Counted from the stretch's first letter, positions 25,372 to 35,941 are shown. The stretch is DNA of 64,000 nt from Cognatundibacterium crateris (GCF_010078235.1 NZ_JAABOS010000002.1:372001-436000); one strand, 5' to 3'. Program-made: numbers and translations. Notes: generated by a model not told the origin, from the sequence alone.

Positions 25372-27381
25372 TTACTGCGCAAACGCCAGCAATTGCGCGC
25401 CTTCGCTGACCTGATCACCAACTGCATACAAAACTTCATCGATCACGCCGTCATGCGGTGCTGAAATCGTGTGTTCCATTTTCATGGCTTCCATGATCAG
25501 CAAAGCATCGCCTTTTTTCACTTCCTGTTGCGACTTGACCAGCACTGCCACGATCTTGCCCGGCATCGGTGCGGTCAGGCGGCCGCCTTCGGCTTCTGTC
25601 TCACCCGCATGGGCCAGCGCATCCTGATACTGCAGTACGCTGTGCTGACCCTGGCTGAATACATGGAAGAATTCACCATCACGCACCACGGTGGCACGCA
25701 CAGTTTGCTCGCCCAGCGCCAGCACGATGTCATTGCCACTGGCTTGCACCAGACGCACTTCCGCTTCCTGCTGCGCGCTGCGTATGCGCCAGCCCTGCGC
25801 CAGATAGGTGACACTGACACTGTGCGCCTGCTGTTCTTCCGTCCATTCCAGATTGCGCTGTAACTGACTGTTCATGCGCCAGCCGTGGCTGCTCTGCCAC
25901 GGATCGCTGCCAGTGCTTTGTTCGGAACGCAGCAAAGCCACAGCGGCGCAGGCCAGCGTGCTCAGTGTAGCGGGCTGTAAAGCCGGGAATAAGCTGGCCT
26001 GATTGCGTTCGATCAGACCGGTATCCAGATCCGCGCCCGAGAAAGCCTGCCCCGTCACCAGGCGCGATAAAAAGCCGATATTCGAATGCAGGCCCACGAT
26101 CTGATATTGCGCCAACGCCTGCGCCATCCGCGCCAGTGCTTCCTGACGGTCTTTACCCCAGACGATCATTTTCGCGATCATAGGATCATAGAAAGGCGAA
26201 ATGGTATCGCCTTCGCGCACACCGCTGTCGATACGGAAAGCCGCGGGTTCAGCAGCGCCGCCCAGCGTGAAACTGACTGCCTCTGGCGTGCGCAAATGAC
26301 GCAAAGTACCGATAGAAGGCAGGAAGCCTTTCTCCGGATTTTCTGCATATACACGCGCTTCGATGGCATGGCCATGTATCCGCAATTCGGATTGTTGCAG
26401 CGGCAGTTTTTCACCGGCGGCGACACGCAGCTGCCATTCCACCAGATCGGTACCGGTAATCATTTCTGTGACCGGATGTTCGACCTGCAGACGGGTATTC
26501 ATTTCCATGAAGTAGAAAGAGCCATCCTCGCCGTTACGAGCTTCTTCTGCAATGAACTCAACCGTACCCGCACCGACATAGCCGACTGCTTTGGCGGCGG
26601 CTACTGCGGCCTCGCCCATGGCTGCACGGCGCTCCGCGGTCATGCCGGGTGCCGGTGCTTCTTCCAGCACTTTCTGATGACGGCGCTGTACCGAGCAATC
26701 GCGCTCAAACAGATACACGCAATTGCCATGGGTATCAGCGAAGACCTGAATTTCGATATGACGCGGACGCTGCAGATATTTTTCTGCGAGTACCTTGTCA
26801 TCGCCAAAGGAATTGATCGCCTCGCGTTTGCAGGATGCCAGACCGTCTTTGAAATCCTTGCTGCTTTCAATCACGCGCATGCCCTTGCCGCCGCCACCGG
26901 CGCTGGCTTTCAGCAAGACCGGATAACCGATGCGGTCGGCTTCAGTCTGCAAAAAGTCTGGGTCCTGATTGTCACCGTGATAGCCGGGTACCAGCGGTAC
27001 ATGGGCTTTTTCCATCAGCGATTTAGCTGCAGATTTACTGCCCATAGCTTCAATCGCAGAGGCTGGCGGGCCAATGAATGCGATGCCGTTACGGGCGCAG
27101 GCTTCGGCGAACTCACTGTTCTCAGACAGAAAACCATATCCAGGATGAATCGCCTGGGCACCTGTCGCCAATGCCACCGCGATGATTTTGTCAGCGCGCA
27201 GATAGCTTTCCTTGGCTGCCGCCGGACCAATCAGCACCGCTTCATCACAAACCGCCACATGCCTGGCATTGGCGTCCGCTTCCGAATACACAGCGACGGT
27301 TTTAATACCCATGCGGCGTGCAGTCGCAGCGACACGGCAGGCAATTTCGCCACGGTTGGCGATCAGGATTTTGGTGAACAT
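25372..27381 (-). CDS. liuD: Methylcrotonyl-CoA carboxylase, biotin-carrying alpha subunit
   Basis: A 669-residue subunit that carboxylates 3-methylcrotonyl-CoA together with LiuB. The N-terminal biotin-carboxylase domain (residues about 1-445) has KILIANRGEIACRV, the ATP-grasp glycine loop KASAGGGGKGMRV, and EMNTRLQVEHPVTE. The C-terminal biotinyl domain has E-A-M-K-M-E with the biotinylated Lys at 634. A middle linker of about 120 residues separates them. The bio genes just upstream supply the cofactor. The ribosome site is weak (AGAGA). It is separated from its partner LiuB by about 10 kb. Confidence 0.96.
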   Translation of the reverse strand: MFTKILIANRGEIACRVAATARRMGIKTVAVYSEADANARHVAVCDEAVLIGPAAAKESYLRADKIIAVALATGAQAIHPGYGFLSENSEFAEACARNGIAFIGPPASAIEAMGSKSAAKSLMEKAHVPLVPGYHGDNQDPDFLQTEADRIGYPVLLKASAGGGGKGMRVIESSKDFKDGLASCKREAINSFGDDKVLAEKYLQRPRHIEIQVFADTHGNCVYLFERDCSVQRRHQKVLEEAPAPGMTAERRAAMGEAAVAAAKAVGYVGAGTVEFIAEEARNGEDGSFYFMEMNTRLQVEHPVTEMITGTDLVEWQLRVAAGEKLPLQQSELRIHGHAIEARVYAENPEKGFLPSIGTLRHLRTPEAVSFTLGGAAEPAAFRIDSGVREGDTISPFYDPMIAKMIVWGKDRQEALARMAQALAQYQIVGLHSNIGFLSRLVTGQAFSGADLDTGLIERNQASLFPALQPATLSTLACAAVALLRSEQSTGSDPWQSSHGWRMNSQLQRNLEWTEEQQAHSVSVTYLAQGWRIRSAQQEAEVRLVQASGNDIVLALGEQTVRATVVRDGEFFHVFSQGQHSVLQYQDALAHAGETEAEGGRLTAPMPGKIVAVLVKSQQEVKKGDALLIMEAMKMEHTISAPHDGVIDEVLYAVGDQVSEGAQLLAFAQ

Positions 27382-27508
27382 GGTCTCTATCTTTCTTATT
27401 AAGTCATTTAAAATCGTTCAACACCGATCTCAGCAACAGTCAGGCTGAAACGCTTTGCGCCCGACTGCTGCAGTGTCTCCGGATCGCGCTGAACGATGCC
27501 AGGCTTGA

Positions 27509-28537
27509 TCAGCTGCAGCTACCTGCTTTCGCTTCCACTTTGCCACGGGTTTTCAGGCCCAGTTTGGCCAGCAATACGCGGTCGTCTTCAGCTTCCGGAT
27601 TTTCGGTCGTGAGTAATTTATCGCCATAGAAAATCGAGTTGGCGCCAGCCAGGAAGCACATCGCCTGTACCGCTTCACCCATTTGACGACGACCGGCGGA
27701 TAAGCGCACGCGGGCTTTCGGCATGGTGATGCGGGCAACTGCGATGGTACGTACAAATTCCAGCGGATCGAGCGGATCGAGGCCGTGTAAAGGTGTGCCT
27801 TCTACCTGTACCAGATGATTGACCGGCACCGATTCCGGATAAGGATTCAGATTCGCCAATTGGGCGATCAGACCGGCGCGCTGACGGCGAGATTCACCCA
27901 TGCCGACGATGCCGCCGCAGCAGACTTTGAGACCGGCATTGCGCACATGACCCAGGGTATCCAGACGGTCCTGATAGTCACGGGTAGAAATCACATTGTT
28001 GTAAAACTCAGGTGCGGTATCGAGATTATGGTTGTAGTAATCCAGACCCGCGTCAGCCAGACGCTGCGCCTGCTCTTCTTTCAGCATACCGAGCGTGGCG
28101 CAGGTTTCCAAACCCATGGCTTTGACTTCGCGCACCATGGTTTCGACTTTTTCCATGTCGCGGTCTTTCGGTGAGCGCCATGCTGCGCCCATGCAGAAGC
28201 GGGTCGCGCCGTTTTCACGTGCGGCCTTGGCGGCATCCAGCACTTCGCGCACATCCAGCATTTTTTTCGCTTCCACGCCGGTATCGTAACGTGCAGCCTG
28301 CGGGCAGTAACCGCAATCCTCTTCGCAACCGCCGGTCTTAATCGATAACAGTGTCGCGAGTTCCACATCGCCATCCGGGAAATTAGCGCGATGCGCGGAC
28401 TGCGCTTTGAACATCAGTTCATTAAAAGGCAGATCGAACAAGGCCAGCACATCGTCTACCGGCCAGGTTTCAGCTTCAATTTTTTTCACAGGGGGCTGAA
28501 AGCTCAGCGGCTGTTGCAGGGGTTCATTGGCTTGCAT
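27509..28537 (-). CDS. bioB: Biotin synthase
   Basis: A 342-residue radical-SAM enzyme that inserts sulfur into dethiobiotin. The SAM cluster motif is C71-x3-C75-x2-C78 in [12 protein letters not shown]. Other conserved stretches are [19 protein letters not shown] and GLDPLDP. AAGGAAG precedes the ATG. It is the last gene of the bioAFDB operon, with a start region that overlaps the bioD end by 14 bases. About 130 bases downstream (liuD side) contain no gene. Confidence 0.97.
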   Translation of the reverse strand: MQANEPLQQPLSFQPPVKKIEAETWPVDDVLALFDLPFNELMFKAQSAHRANFPDGDVELATLLSIKTGGCEEDCGYCPQAARYDTGVEAKKMLDVREVLDAAKAARENGATRFCMGAAWRSPKDRDMEKVETMVREVKAMGLETCATLGMLKEEQAQRLADAGLDYYNHNLDTAPEFYNNVISTRDYQDRLDTLGHVRNAGLKVCCGGIVGMGESRRQRAGLIAQLANLNPYPESVPVNHLVQVEGTPLHGLDPLDPLEFVRTIAVARITMPKARVRLSAGRRQMGEAVQAMCFLAGANSIFYGDKLLTTENPEAEDDRVLLAKLGLKTRGKVEAKAGSCS

Positions 28538-29246
28538 AAGTCTTCCTTGACTGAAGTGTGTTGAGGTCGAGACAGGCAGCAGCAGCGCTGCGCTGTTCCG
28601 TGGCCGTTCCGCGCAGACGCGGGATGTGGCCTAGTAAGGGAGCGGCGATGCGCTGGGCAATCGCGGCGATATTGTCTTGCAGGTAGAGCATGTCGGGATC
28701 GACGGTATTGGCAATCCAGCCAGCCAGCGTCAGGCCTTGCGCACGGATCGCCTGTGCCGTCAGCAAGGCATGGTTGATGCAACCCAGGCGCAGGCCAACC
28801 ACTAAGATCACCGGCAAATTCAGTACTTGCGCCAGTTGCGCAGTATCGGTGTGCTCATTGAGCGGCACGCAAAAACCGCCCACGCCTTCCACGATCACCA
28901 CATCGGCTAAACTGCGCGCCTGTTCACAGGCGGCCTGTATGCGCGGCAGTTCTATCGACACGTGTTCCAGCTTGGCCACGATATGCGGTGCCGCGGGCGT
29001 CTGCATCAGGTAAGGACAAACCAGCGTTTGCGGCGCCTGCACGCTGGATGCCGCCATCAGGGCGTCGACATCTTCGTTATGCCATTGTTCATCGCGCCAT
29101 TCCGCACCCGATGCAATCGGCTTCAGACCCAGCGTGCTGGCACCCTGCTGGCTGAAGGCCTGCAATAAGGCGCTGCTGCAAAAGGTCTTGCCGATTTCAG
29201 TATCGGTCCCGGTGATAAAAAAGTCGCGCTCGCGCAGTGTCATCAT
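28524..29246 (-). CDS. bioD: Dethiobiotin synthetase
   Basis: A 240-residue ATP-dependent carboxylase that forms the ureido ring of dethiobiotin. The P-loop variant [10 protein letters not shown] lies near residue 13, the conserved carboxylation segment [14 protein letters not shown] is clear, and [10 protein letters not shown] is the nucleotide-binding strand. I placed the start at the ATG at 29246, which overlaps the last base of bioF (TGATGATG); the ATG at 29243 is equally possible. Its stop overlaps bioB by 14 bases. Confidence 0.95.
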   Translation of the reverse strand: MMTLRERDFFITGTDTEIGKTFCSSALLQAFSQQGASTLGLKPIASGAEWRDEQWHNEDVDALMAASSVQAPQTLVCPYLMQTPAAPHIVAKLEHVSIELPRIQAACEQARSLADVVIVEGVGGFCVPLNEHTDTAQLAQVLNLPVILVVGLRLGCINHALLTAQAIRAQGLTLAGWIANTVDPDMLYLQDNIAAIAQRIAAPLLGHIPRLRGTATEQRSAAAACLDLNTLQSRKTYASQ

Positions 29247-30529
29247 CAGGCCACCTCGGCAAAGCACTGTGCCACATAACTCATCTGATCCAGACGATTA
29301 ATGGCCTGGATCAATTGCTGTACCTGCACTTCGCTGTGCGCAGCAGACAGGGTGACGCGCAGACGCGCGCTGCCTTGCGGCACAGTAGGCGGGCGTATCG
29401 CACCGACCCAGTAACCCTGATCCAGCAAATTACCGGCAATGCTGAGCATCGCTGCATTGGCACCAATCACAACCGGCTGAATGGCGGTAATGGATGGCAT
29501 CAGTTGCCACATCTGCAGATTCAGGCCTTCACTGAACTGATGAATCAGCTTATTCAGATGGGCGCGTCTTTGCTGGCCTTCTTCACCGCTGATGATGTCT
29601 ATGCTGGTCAGCAAGGCATGCGCCAGCGCCGGTGCGGCAGCGGTGGTGTAGATATAGGCACGCGCTTTCTGGATCAGCCATTCAATCACGGTTTCATGGG
29701 CGGCCACGAATGCACCGCCAACACCGGCCGCTTTGCCCAGTGTGCCCATGTACACCAGATTCGGTGACTGCAGCGCAAAGTGTTCCAGCACACCGCGTCC
29801 GTGCTCACCCAGCACGCCAAAACCATGCGCATCATCGACGATCAGCCAGGCATCGTATTGTTCGCATAAGGCCAACAGACGCGGCAGTTCGGCGATATTG
29901 CCATCCATGCTGAATACGCTGTCCGTCACCACCACCCGTTTTTGATGGCGGCAGTTTTGCAGCATGCTTTCTAATGCGGCATAGTCTTTGTGCGGAAACA
30001 CCTGAGTATGCGCGCGTGACAGCCGCACACCGTCGATCAGCGAGGCATGGTTCAGTTCTTCAGAAAACACAGCCGCATCTTTGCCCGACAAGGCAGTGAC
30101 TACGGCCTGATTCGCCATATAGCCAGTGCAGAAATACAGTGCACGTGCCTGCGCAATACAGGGCGACATGAATTCTGCCAGCCGCTCTTCCAGCGCCATA
30201 TGGGCGCGGCTGTGGCCACTGATCAGATGCGAGGCACCACTGCCGGCGCCATACAGCGATGCGCCTTTTTGCAAGGCTTGTACCACCAGCGGATGGGTCG
30301 CTAAACCCAGGTAATCATTGCTGCAAAATGCGACCAGATCGCGGTCTTCGGCGCGCAGGTTGGCACCGTGCACATGCTCTACCGTGCGACGGCGACGTAT
30401 CAAATGCTGCTTATCCAGCTCTGCCAGTTCTTGTTGTAAGCCTTGCAGTAAAGGATGGCCTGCCGCTGCCAGCTGCAAATGCTGGCCGGACGTGCTGCTG
30501 TCGGCAGGATGTTGGGGACGACTACTCAT
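29246..30529 (-). CDS. bioF: 8-amino-7-oxononanoate synthase
   Basis: A 427-residue PLP enzyme that condenses pimeloyl-ACP/CoA with alanine. Family features: [12 protein letters not shown] near residue 70, the glycine-rich segment [30 protein letters not shown], and [13 protein letters not shown] with the PLP-binding Lys. It is about 40 residues longer at the N-terminus than E. coli BioF (about 384), mostly a Gln/Leu-rich extension. The ATG at 30529 overlaps the bioA stop by 8 bases, and the frame's earlier TTG is not needed. Confidence 0.96.
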   Translation of the reverse strand: MSSRPQHPADSSTSGQHLQLAAAGHPLLQGLQQELAELDKQHLIRRRRTVEHVHGANLRAEDRDLVAFCSNDYLGLATHPLVVQALQKGASLYGAGSGASHLISGHSRAHMALEERLAEFMSPCIAQARALYFCTGYMANQAVVTALSGKDAAVFSEELNHASLIDGVRLSRAHTQVFPHKDYAALESMLQNCRHQKRVVVTDSVFSMDGNIAELPRLLALCEQYDAWLIVDDAHGFGVLGEHGRGVLEHFALQSPNLVYMGTLGKAAGVGGAFVAAHETVIEWLIQKARAYIYTTAAAPALAHALLTSIDIISGEEGQQRRAHLNKLIHQFSEGLNLQMWQLMPSITAIQPVVIGANAAMLSIAGNLLDQGYWVGAIRPPTVPQGSARLRVTLSAAHSEVQVQQLIQAINRLDQMSYVAQCFAEVA

Positions 30530-31862
30530 GCATAACCTTTTCAAATACGTTCATGGTTTTCTGTGCCAGCAAGGCGATTTCTTCATCGCTCAAAATATAC
30601 GGCGGCATCAGATACACACTGCGCCCTATCGGACGCATTAATAATTCTTCCTGCAGCGCGGCGCTGAAAAAGCGGCGCGAGAAGGTCGCAGCACGTGCCG
30701 CGTCAGGCTCTATCGCATCGAACGCGAAGATCATGCCTTGCTGCCTCACATGTGCGACCCGGCTGTCATTCTGCAGCGGCGCGAAGGCAGTCGCGATAGC
30801 CTGCGCACGCGCACGGTTGGCGCTCAATACCTGATCATCTGCAAAAATCTGCAAAGTCGCCAGCGCCGCACGGCAAGCCAGCGGATTGCCGGTATACGAA
30901 TGCGAATGCAGGAAACCACGGCGCACATCGGTATCATAAAACGCCTGATACACCGCATCGGTACTCATGACCAGACTCAGTGGCAGATAACCACCGCTGA
31001 TGCCCTTGGACAGGCACAGCAGATCAGGCCAGATGCCAGCCGATTCACAGGCAAAGAAAGTGCCGGTGCGGCCACAGCCGACTGCAATTTCATCCGCGAT
31101 CAAATGCACCTGATACTGGTCGCATAAGGCACGCAGACGCTGCAGATACACCGGATCATGCATCGCCATACCGGTTGCACATTGCACCAGCGGTTCTATG
31201 ATGACCGCCGCCACTTTGCCGCTGCGCTGCTGTAACACGCGCTCCAGATCGGCGGCAGCACGCAAGGCCACATCGGCTGCGCTTTCACCGGCTTGCGCCA
31301 GACGCGCATCGGGTGAGCTGACCACATGTGCTCTTTGCAGCATGGGACCATAGGCATCGCGAAACAGACTCACATCGGTGACGGCGAGTGCACCGACGGT
31401 TTCGCCGTGATAACTGCCCTGCACGCAAATGAATTCCTGCTTCTCAGTCTGGCCCTGATTACGCCAGGCATGAAAACTCATTTTTAAGGCAATTTCCACT
31501 GCCGAAGCGCCATCTGAGGCATAGAAGCAATGTCCAAGCTGATGCGCAGTCAGCGCCGCCAGTTGCTCAGATAATTCAATCACCGGCGCATGGGTGAAAC
31601 CAGCCAGCATCGCATGTTCGAGCTGATCCAGCTGGTCTTTGAGTGCAGCATTGATACGTGGATTGGCATGGCCGAACAGATTGACCCACCAGGAGCTGAT
31701 CGCATCCAGATAGCGCCGGCCTTCCATGTCATACAGCCAGATACCACGACCGTGACTGACCGGTATCAGCGGCACCGATTCATGATGTTGCATCTGAGTG
31801 CAGGGATGCCAGACATGTTGCAGGCTCCTGCTGACCCAGTTCGTTTGTGTTTCCAAAATCAC
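30522..31862 (-). CDS. bioA: Adenosylmethionine--8-amino-7-oxononanoate aminotransferase
   Basis: A 446-residue class-III aminotransferase that makes 7,8-diaminononanoate. It has the BioA start [20 protein letters not shown] (WHPCTQ is diagnostic), [30 protein letters not shown] with the PLP Asp and [16 protein letters not shown] with the PLP Lys. The annotated start is GTG at 31862; a TTG two codons later (GGAG 5 nt upstream) is an alternative. It is the first gene of bioAFDB. A hairpin sits upstream. Confidence 0.96.
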   Translation of the reverse strand: MILETQTNWVSRSLQHVWHPCTQMQHHESVPLIPVSHGRGIWLYDMEGRRYLDAISSWWVNLFGHANPRINAALKDQLDQLEHAMLAGFTHAPVIELSEQLAALTAHQLGHCFYASDGASAVEIALKMSFHAWRNQGQTEKQEFICVQGSYHGETVGALAVTDVSLFRDAYGPMLQRAHVVSSPDARLAQAGESAADVALRAAADLERVLQQRSGKVAAVIIEPLVQCATGMAMHDPVYLQRLRALCDQYQVHLIADEIAVGCGRTGTFFACESAGIWPDLLCLSKGISGGYLPLSLVMSTDAVYQAFYDTDVRRGFLHSHSYTGNPLACRAALATLQIFADDQVLSANRARAQAIATAFAPLQNDSRVAHVRQQGMIFAFDAIEPDAARAATFSRRFFSAALQEELLMRPIGRSVYLMPPYILSDEEIALLAQKTMNVFEKVMHE

Positions 31863-31881
31863 TCCAGACTACGGATCAGAC

Positions 31882-31924
31882 TGAGCTAAGCCGCCATCGC
31901 TGCGGCGGCATCCGGCTTAGCTCA
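31882..31924. repeat. 12-base inverted repeat upstream of bioA
   Basis: TGAGCTAAGCCG and CGGCTTAGCTCA form a perfect 12-base dyad around a GC-rich 19-base centre that can itself fold (GCCGCC/GGCGGC). It lies 20 bases before the bioA start, between bioA and the end of liuC. It could be a terminator for the liuC transcript, an attenuator or an operator for the bio operon. It does not look like the E. coli BirA site. Confidence 0.6.
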
Positions 31925-32040
31925 ATCCGGTTAACAAAGCGCGTATTTTATGCGACTTTTCACCAGCTTCCGGTGTTAGACCCCGCAATCCGGGCGGGAT
32001 AGCGGGTTATTCTTAATTTTTTACTACTTAAAATTGCACT

Positions 32041-32820
32041 TCAGTTCAGCCAGGACGGTTTGCGTTTTTCCAGGAAAGAACGCACTCCTTCGCGTCCCTC
32101 CTCAGAGGCGCGGATCTGGGCGATGCCTTCCACCGTAGCCGCGATCAGCGTCGGCGTGATTTCGCGCCCGGCCACATCCTGCACCAGACGCTTAGCCTGA
32201 CGCACCGCATGCGGGCTGTTCGATACCAGCGCTTTTGTCAGTTCAGCGACCTTGCTGTCCAGCGTCTCTGCGCTCACCAGCTCATGCACCAGCCCGCAAC
32301 GCTGCGCCTCGGCGGCGCTAAAGCGTTCAGCCGTGATGAAGTAACGGCGTGCCGCGCTTTCGCCCATCGCCTTGATCACATACGGAGAAATTGTGGCTGG
32401 TATCAATCCCAGCCTGACTTCGCTCAGACAGAAATTCGCGCTATCCACGCAGACCACGATATCACAAGCCGCCACCAGCCCCATGCCACCGGCATAGCAA
32501 TCGCCCTGCACCTTAGCCAGCACCGGCTTGCTGCAACGGTAAATCGCTGCCAGCATGGCGGCCAGCTGCCCCGCATCGGCGAGGTTTTCAGCATGGGTAT
32601 AGTCCGCCATTTTTTTCATCCAGTTCAGATCGGCACCAGCGCAAAATGCCGGACCGTTGGCAGCCAACACCACTGCACGTACCGTGTCGTCATTATCCAA
32701 TTGCTGAAACACCTGAGTGAGTTCGGCGATGGTGGTTTCGTTAAATGCATTACGCACATCGGGACGGTTCAGGGTCACGGTGGCGATCTTATGTTCTGTG
32801 CTGACGATTAGTGTTTCCAA
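32041..32820 (-). CDS. liuC: Methylglutaconyl-CoA hydratase, crotonase family
   Basis: A 259-residue crotonase-fold enzyme. It has the family motif ATVTLNRPDVRNAFNETTI at the start, the oxyanion segment NGPAFCAGADLNWMKKMADY and KPVLAKVQGDCYAGGMGLVAACDIVV, with the second oxyanion Gly, and the catalytic Glu region in VRLGLIPATISPYV. The crotonase assignment is firm; placing it on leucine catabolism follows from liu neighbours. I chose a TTG start at 32820, where AGGAG lies 6 nt upstream and the N-terminus matches the family; the frame reaches a GTG at 32859. No LiuR operator is seen in front. Confidence 0.93.
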   Translation of the reverse strand: METLIVSTEHKIATVTLNRPDVRNAFNETTIAELTQVFQQLDNDDTVRAVVLAANGPAFCAGADLNWMKKMADYTHAENLADAGQLAAMLAAIYRCSKPVLAKVQGDCYAGGMGLVAACDIVVCVDSANFCLSEVRLGLIPATISPYVIKAMGESAARRYFITAERFSAAEAQRCGLVHELVSAETLDSKVAELTKALVSNSPHAVRQAKRLVQDVAGREITPTLIAATVEGIAQIRASEEGREGVRSFLEKRKPSWLN

Positions 32821-32919
32821 CAAATTCTCCTGATAAGTTCTGTTCTGCTGCTTGAGCACCTACTACATTCACCCTGGCACAATTTGCACCGTTAAAGTAT
32901 GTGCGCAAGCACCATCAAT

Positions 32920-34341
32920 TTAGTTTGTAGACTGCAACTCTTTTGGTAGACGGAACACCACGATGCCATTCACCGCATACAGATAACAGGAACGCTGGTA
33001 ATAGCGTTCACATTCACCCAGTATGCGCACATGCGGTTCAGGCGAGGATTCCGGACTCTTTGAAGTAGTACCGTTTGACAAATAAGATCTCCCATCAGCA
33101 GTGATCGCAAATGCGCGTGGAAATGCCTTGCTCAGGAATACCTCGTAGCCCACCCTGACTCCAAATTTTTCGAGCTTACTAATATCGCTGATACTAGCGA
33201 AACCGGATGCAGGCGGTAAGGGTGTAGCTCCAGTGTAAACAGTGATATCTCGTGTCGGCTTGAACACTACACGATCATCAACCGCATACAAATAACAAGG
33301 TTTTTGGTATCTTTCTTCGCAATCCTTTGCAGCACGTAACCGTGGTTCAGGGGAGGAGGCCGGATTTTTTGGTGATCTGCCAAACGCTATCCACCAGCCC
33401 GTTCCACCCTCCGCTATCGCAAATGCACGTGGCATTTCAGCTTTGAGGAAATTTTCATACCCTTTTCTCGCACCGAACTGATCGAGCTTTGCAATATCAT
33501 TGATGTCAGCAAAACCGGACTCAACAACCGGTGTCGGACGTTTGAATATCTCATTCAATTCCGGTCCGGTAACAACAGGCCGGGGGCTGGGGTTTGGACT
33601 TGGGCTAGGGTTGGCGGGTGGACTGACCACCGCAATGGTATCAGCGGGCTTAGGCACATTATTTTGCGCAGTAGTACCCGTACGGTAACGCTCAAGTGCA
33701 GCCTGACTACGTGCCGGCAATTCACGAACCCAGTTAATCGGTATCGCGAAATTCAAGTTCTGTGCCGCATCAATGCCAGCAGAAGTGATACCGACCAAAT
33801 TACCGTTCTCATCGAACAAGCCACCGCCGCTGGAACCGTGAGAAATCGGTGCCGATATCTGTATCAGATTCAGCTGATTTTCTTTATCACGGCGCAAAGC
33901 CGAGACCAGCCCGTCACTCAAGGTCTGTTCCATATTGACCGGATTGCCTATGGTATAAACTCTTTGCCCCACCACCAACTGACTGGCATCTCCCATCGGT
34001 ACTGGCACAGCGGGCAGATCTGCGGCACGTAACTGGCACAAATCGCGCTCTATATCGATATGCTCTAACTGCGCCGGGAAATTTTTATTTTGCTGATTCA
34101 GCATAATCTTGGCAGCCTTGCTGATCACATGGCAATTGGTCAAAAGCACACCCTTACCAGTCACGACGGCACTACCCTGGCTCATTGCTTTACCAGCTTT
34201 ATCAAAACTGAACACCCGCCACACACTGGGTGCCAGCCTTGCATACAGCTTGTCCGGACTCTCCGCACGAGTCGGGTTACCGAATACCGCATGGGTACAT
34301 AGCAAACCAAGGCAAACCGCACGGTGCACAGTTAATCTCAT
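32920..34341 (-). CDS. Secreted trypsin-like serine protease with duplicated C-terminal module
   Basis: A 473-residue exported protein. A signal peptide (about residues 1-26) leads to an S1/S1C protease domain (about 30-210) with triad His71 (TNCHVI), Asp100 (IERDLC) and Ser171 (GSSGGG). A Pro/Ser-rich linker (about 230-258) joins two direct repeats of about 86 residues (276-362 and 380-466), each with GFA-x-I-x-DI-x-KL near the start, GY-x-x-FL, P-R-A-F-A-I, a Cys-x-x-R-Y-x-Q and CYLYAV before VVF. Each repeat has two Cys that could form a disulfide. I do not recognise this module. The lipoprotein gene just upstream suggests one export unit. Confidence 0.85.
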   Translation of the reverse strand: MRLTVHRAVCLGLLCTHAVFGNPTRAESPDKLYARLAPSVWRVFSFDKAGKAMSQGSAVVTGKGVLLTNCHVISKAAKIMLNQQNKNFPAQLEHIDIERDLCQLRAADLPAVPVPMGDASQLVVGQRVYTIGNPVNMEQTLSDGLVSALRRDKENQLNLIQISAPISHGSSGGGLFDENGNLVGITSAGIDAAQNLNFAIPINWVRELPARSQAALERYRTGTTAQNNVPKPADTIAVVSPPANPSPSPNPSPRPVVTGPELNEIFKRPTPVVESGFADINDIAKLDQFGARKGYENFLKAEMPRAFAIAEGGTGWWIAFGRSPKNPASSPEPRLRAAKDCEERYQKPCYLYAVDDRVVFKPTRDITVYTGATPLPPASGFASISDISKLEKFGVRVGYEVFLSKAFPRAFAITADGRSYLSNGTTSKSPESSPEPHVRILGECERYYQRSCYLYAVNGIVVFRLPKELQSTN

Positions 34342-34356
34342 CGTGTCATCCTTTGC

Positions 34357-34911
34357 TTATCTGGCCGGTAGCAAATCTTTAAAGTCATCCAGGCTGCTTT
34401 TCGGGCTATTTGCTTTCGAGGCTTGCATACGCTTGGATTCGCTCAAAGGCACGCATTGTTTGCCGTTGATATTACGAAACAACAAACTCTCTTCAAACCT
34501 GGGCTTGCCAGCTTCAGTCACATCATAAACTATCGCCAGGCAGCCGCTTTCATCCAGACTGGCATCGAGCAAATAGCTACGTCCAGCTTTAGGCACAAAA
34601 GAAAAATTCACATTGCATGTAGATCCGGATCGAAAACCCTCAAGACTCATCGTATTGAGCACGTTAGCCTGTAAGCGGGTGGTATGCTTATTGGTCGGGC
34701 CATCTCCATGCATAATTGTCATAGGACCAGCGCAGGACAGCGGACTCTGAAACAGATTAAGCCGGAAGCTACGCCCCGCCAACACGCTTGGCTGTATAGT
34801 GAGTTGTACTGTATTGCCTCCCACCGGTGGCACATACGTCGTGACACAGGCAACCAATGCAGATAACAGCGCCAAACCTGCAAATAATTGACCTAACTTT
34901 TTCTTTTGCAT
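34357..34911 (-). CDS. Putative lipoprotein of unknown function
   Basis: A 184-residue protein with a basic start, a hydrophobic stretch and the lipobox L-V-A-C (Cys22), so it should be lipidated and sit in the periplasm. The mature domain has an even spread of Cys (SPLSCAGP, GSTCNVNF, SGCLAIV, KQCVPLSE), consistent with disulfides, but no family is recognised. The Cys22 +2 residue is Thr after Val, so it is not an Asp-type inner-membrane retention signal. It lies 15 bases before the protease gene on the same strand. Confidence 0.7.
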   Translation of the reverse strand: MQKKKLGQLFAGLALLSALVACVTTYVPPVGGNTVQLTIQPSVLAGRSFRLNLFQSPLSCAGPMTIMHGDGPTNKHTTRLQANVLNTMSLEGFRSGSTCNVNFSFVPKAGRSYLLDASLDESGCLAIVYDVTEAGKPRFEESLLFRNINGKQCVPLSESKRMQASKANSPKSSLDDFKDLLPAR

Positions 34912-35089
34912 ACTCAGTTTCCGTCGATAGAAATATCACTGAACTGCATGGAAATGCAGGCTCTACGTTTCCAGATTTCAGTTATTCTGAACTGTCCTTT
35001 AAGACTTATCTTGCTACAAGCAACCTGAATTTTTCCATATTGCGATTGATCGCCTTTTTACGCAACTGCATAGCCATTCTATGATTCAG

Positions 35090-35887
35090 TCACCTTTCGA
35101 TTTTTGCTAAGGGAAAGTCAGGCAAAGCGATCATGGGCTTCTTGTTCAGACTGGCGCGGTAAGTATCAGACATTAACTGTGACCATGCAATGAACTGCTG
35201 CATATATGCAGAGCGAGCCGGATCGCTTTCCACCCTGTCTTTATGCCAGTCATTTTTCGACCACTGTGTCACATTTTTTGACGGCGGCAAGCCAGCAAAC
35301 TCAGGATTCCACCAAACCTTTACCAGCAAACAATCGCCAAACTGATATTTGTCATACATGGCTGCCAGCGTCGTTGTCGGCAATTTGATACCCTGCTCAG
35401 CAAACCATAACGAAGTCGGCTGCCACCAAGGCTGTGCACTGCGTTCAAACATTTTTATGCTATGCATGATCAACAAACATTCGGGAAAATCGATGTGGCT
35501 ATTGAAACTGTCTTTAAAATAAACATCGTCGCGCTTGCATGGCTCAGGCAACCAACGCCTGGTTGAGGTCGATGACACCGATGCGCCCAGCTCGATTGCA
35601 GCGCGAAACTGCTTGTCTTTAAGATTCACGAAATACCCAGTCCACACATCTGCACCTTCATCAATTGTGGTCCTGAAGGAGACCCGACGCTTATGTTTGG
35701 CCGTCAATATCCAAACACCCGGCGGCAGCGCGAACTCACGTGCACCTATTTGTACGATGCCATCTTCGACGCGATCACCTTGGTTTGCGAGCGCCAGATC
35801 AAATGCATAGGCACGGGTAATACCGAGCAGTGCAATCATCATCAGCAGCAGGCTTTGACGGAGAATATAATTTCTAAAACTGTGCAT
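35090..35887 (-). CDS. Exported protein of unknown function
   Basis: A 265-residue protein with a signal peptide (about residues 1-28, ending RAYA-F). The mature domain begins with LALANQGDRVEDGIVQIGAREFALPPGVWILTAKHKRRV and has conserved-looking Trp and Cys positions (PEPCKRDD, FPECLLI and FGDCLLVKVWW). It matches nothing I know. It lies upstream of the lipoprotein and protease genes, 178 bases away, so a shared transcript is possible but not certain. AAGG precedes the ATG. Confidence 0.65.
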   Translation of the reverse strand: MHSFRNYILRQSLLLMMIALLGITRAYAFDLALANQGDRVEDGIVQIGAREFALPPGVWILTAKHKRRVSFRTTIDEGADVWTGYFVNLKDKQFRAAIELGASVSSTSTRRWLPEPCKRDDVYFKDSFNSHIDFPECLLIMHSIKMFERSAQPWWQPTSLWFAEQGIKLPTTTLAAMYDKYQFGDCLLVKVWWNPEFAGLPPSKNVTQWSKNDWHKDRVESDPARSAYMQQFIAWSQLMSDTYRASLNKKPMIALPDFPLAKIER

Positions 35888-35941
35888 AAGACACCTTATT
35901 TTGGCGTTATCAATTTTTGCAGGAAGGTCACTTTTGTTACA

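Noticed and set aside
26086..27402. Long open frame (438 codons) antisense to liuD
   Set aside because: It is a shadow of the biotin carboxylase reading frame; composition is Cys/Phe/His-rich and no family features are visible.
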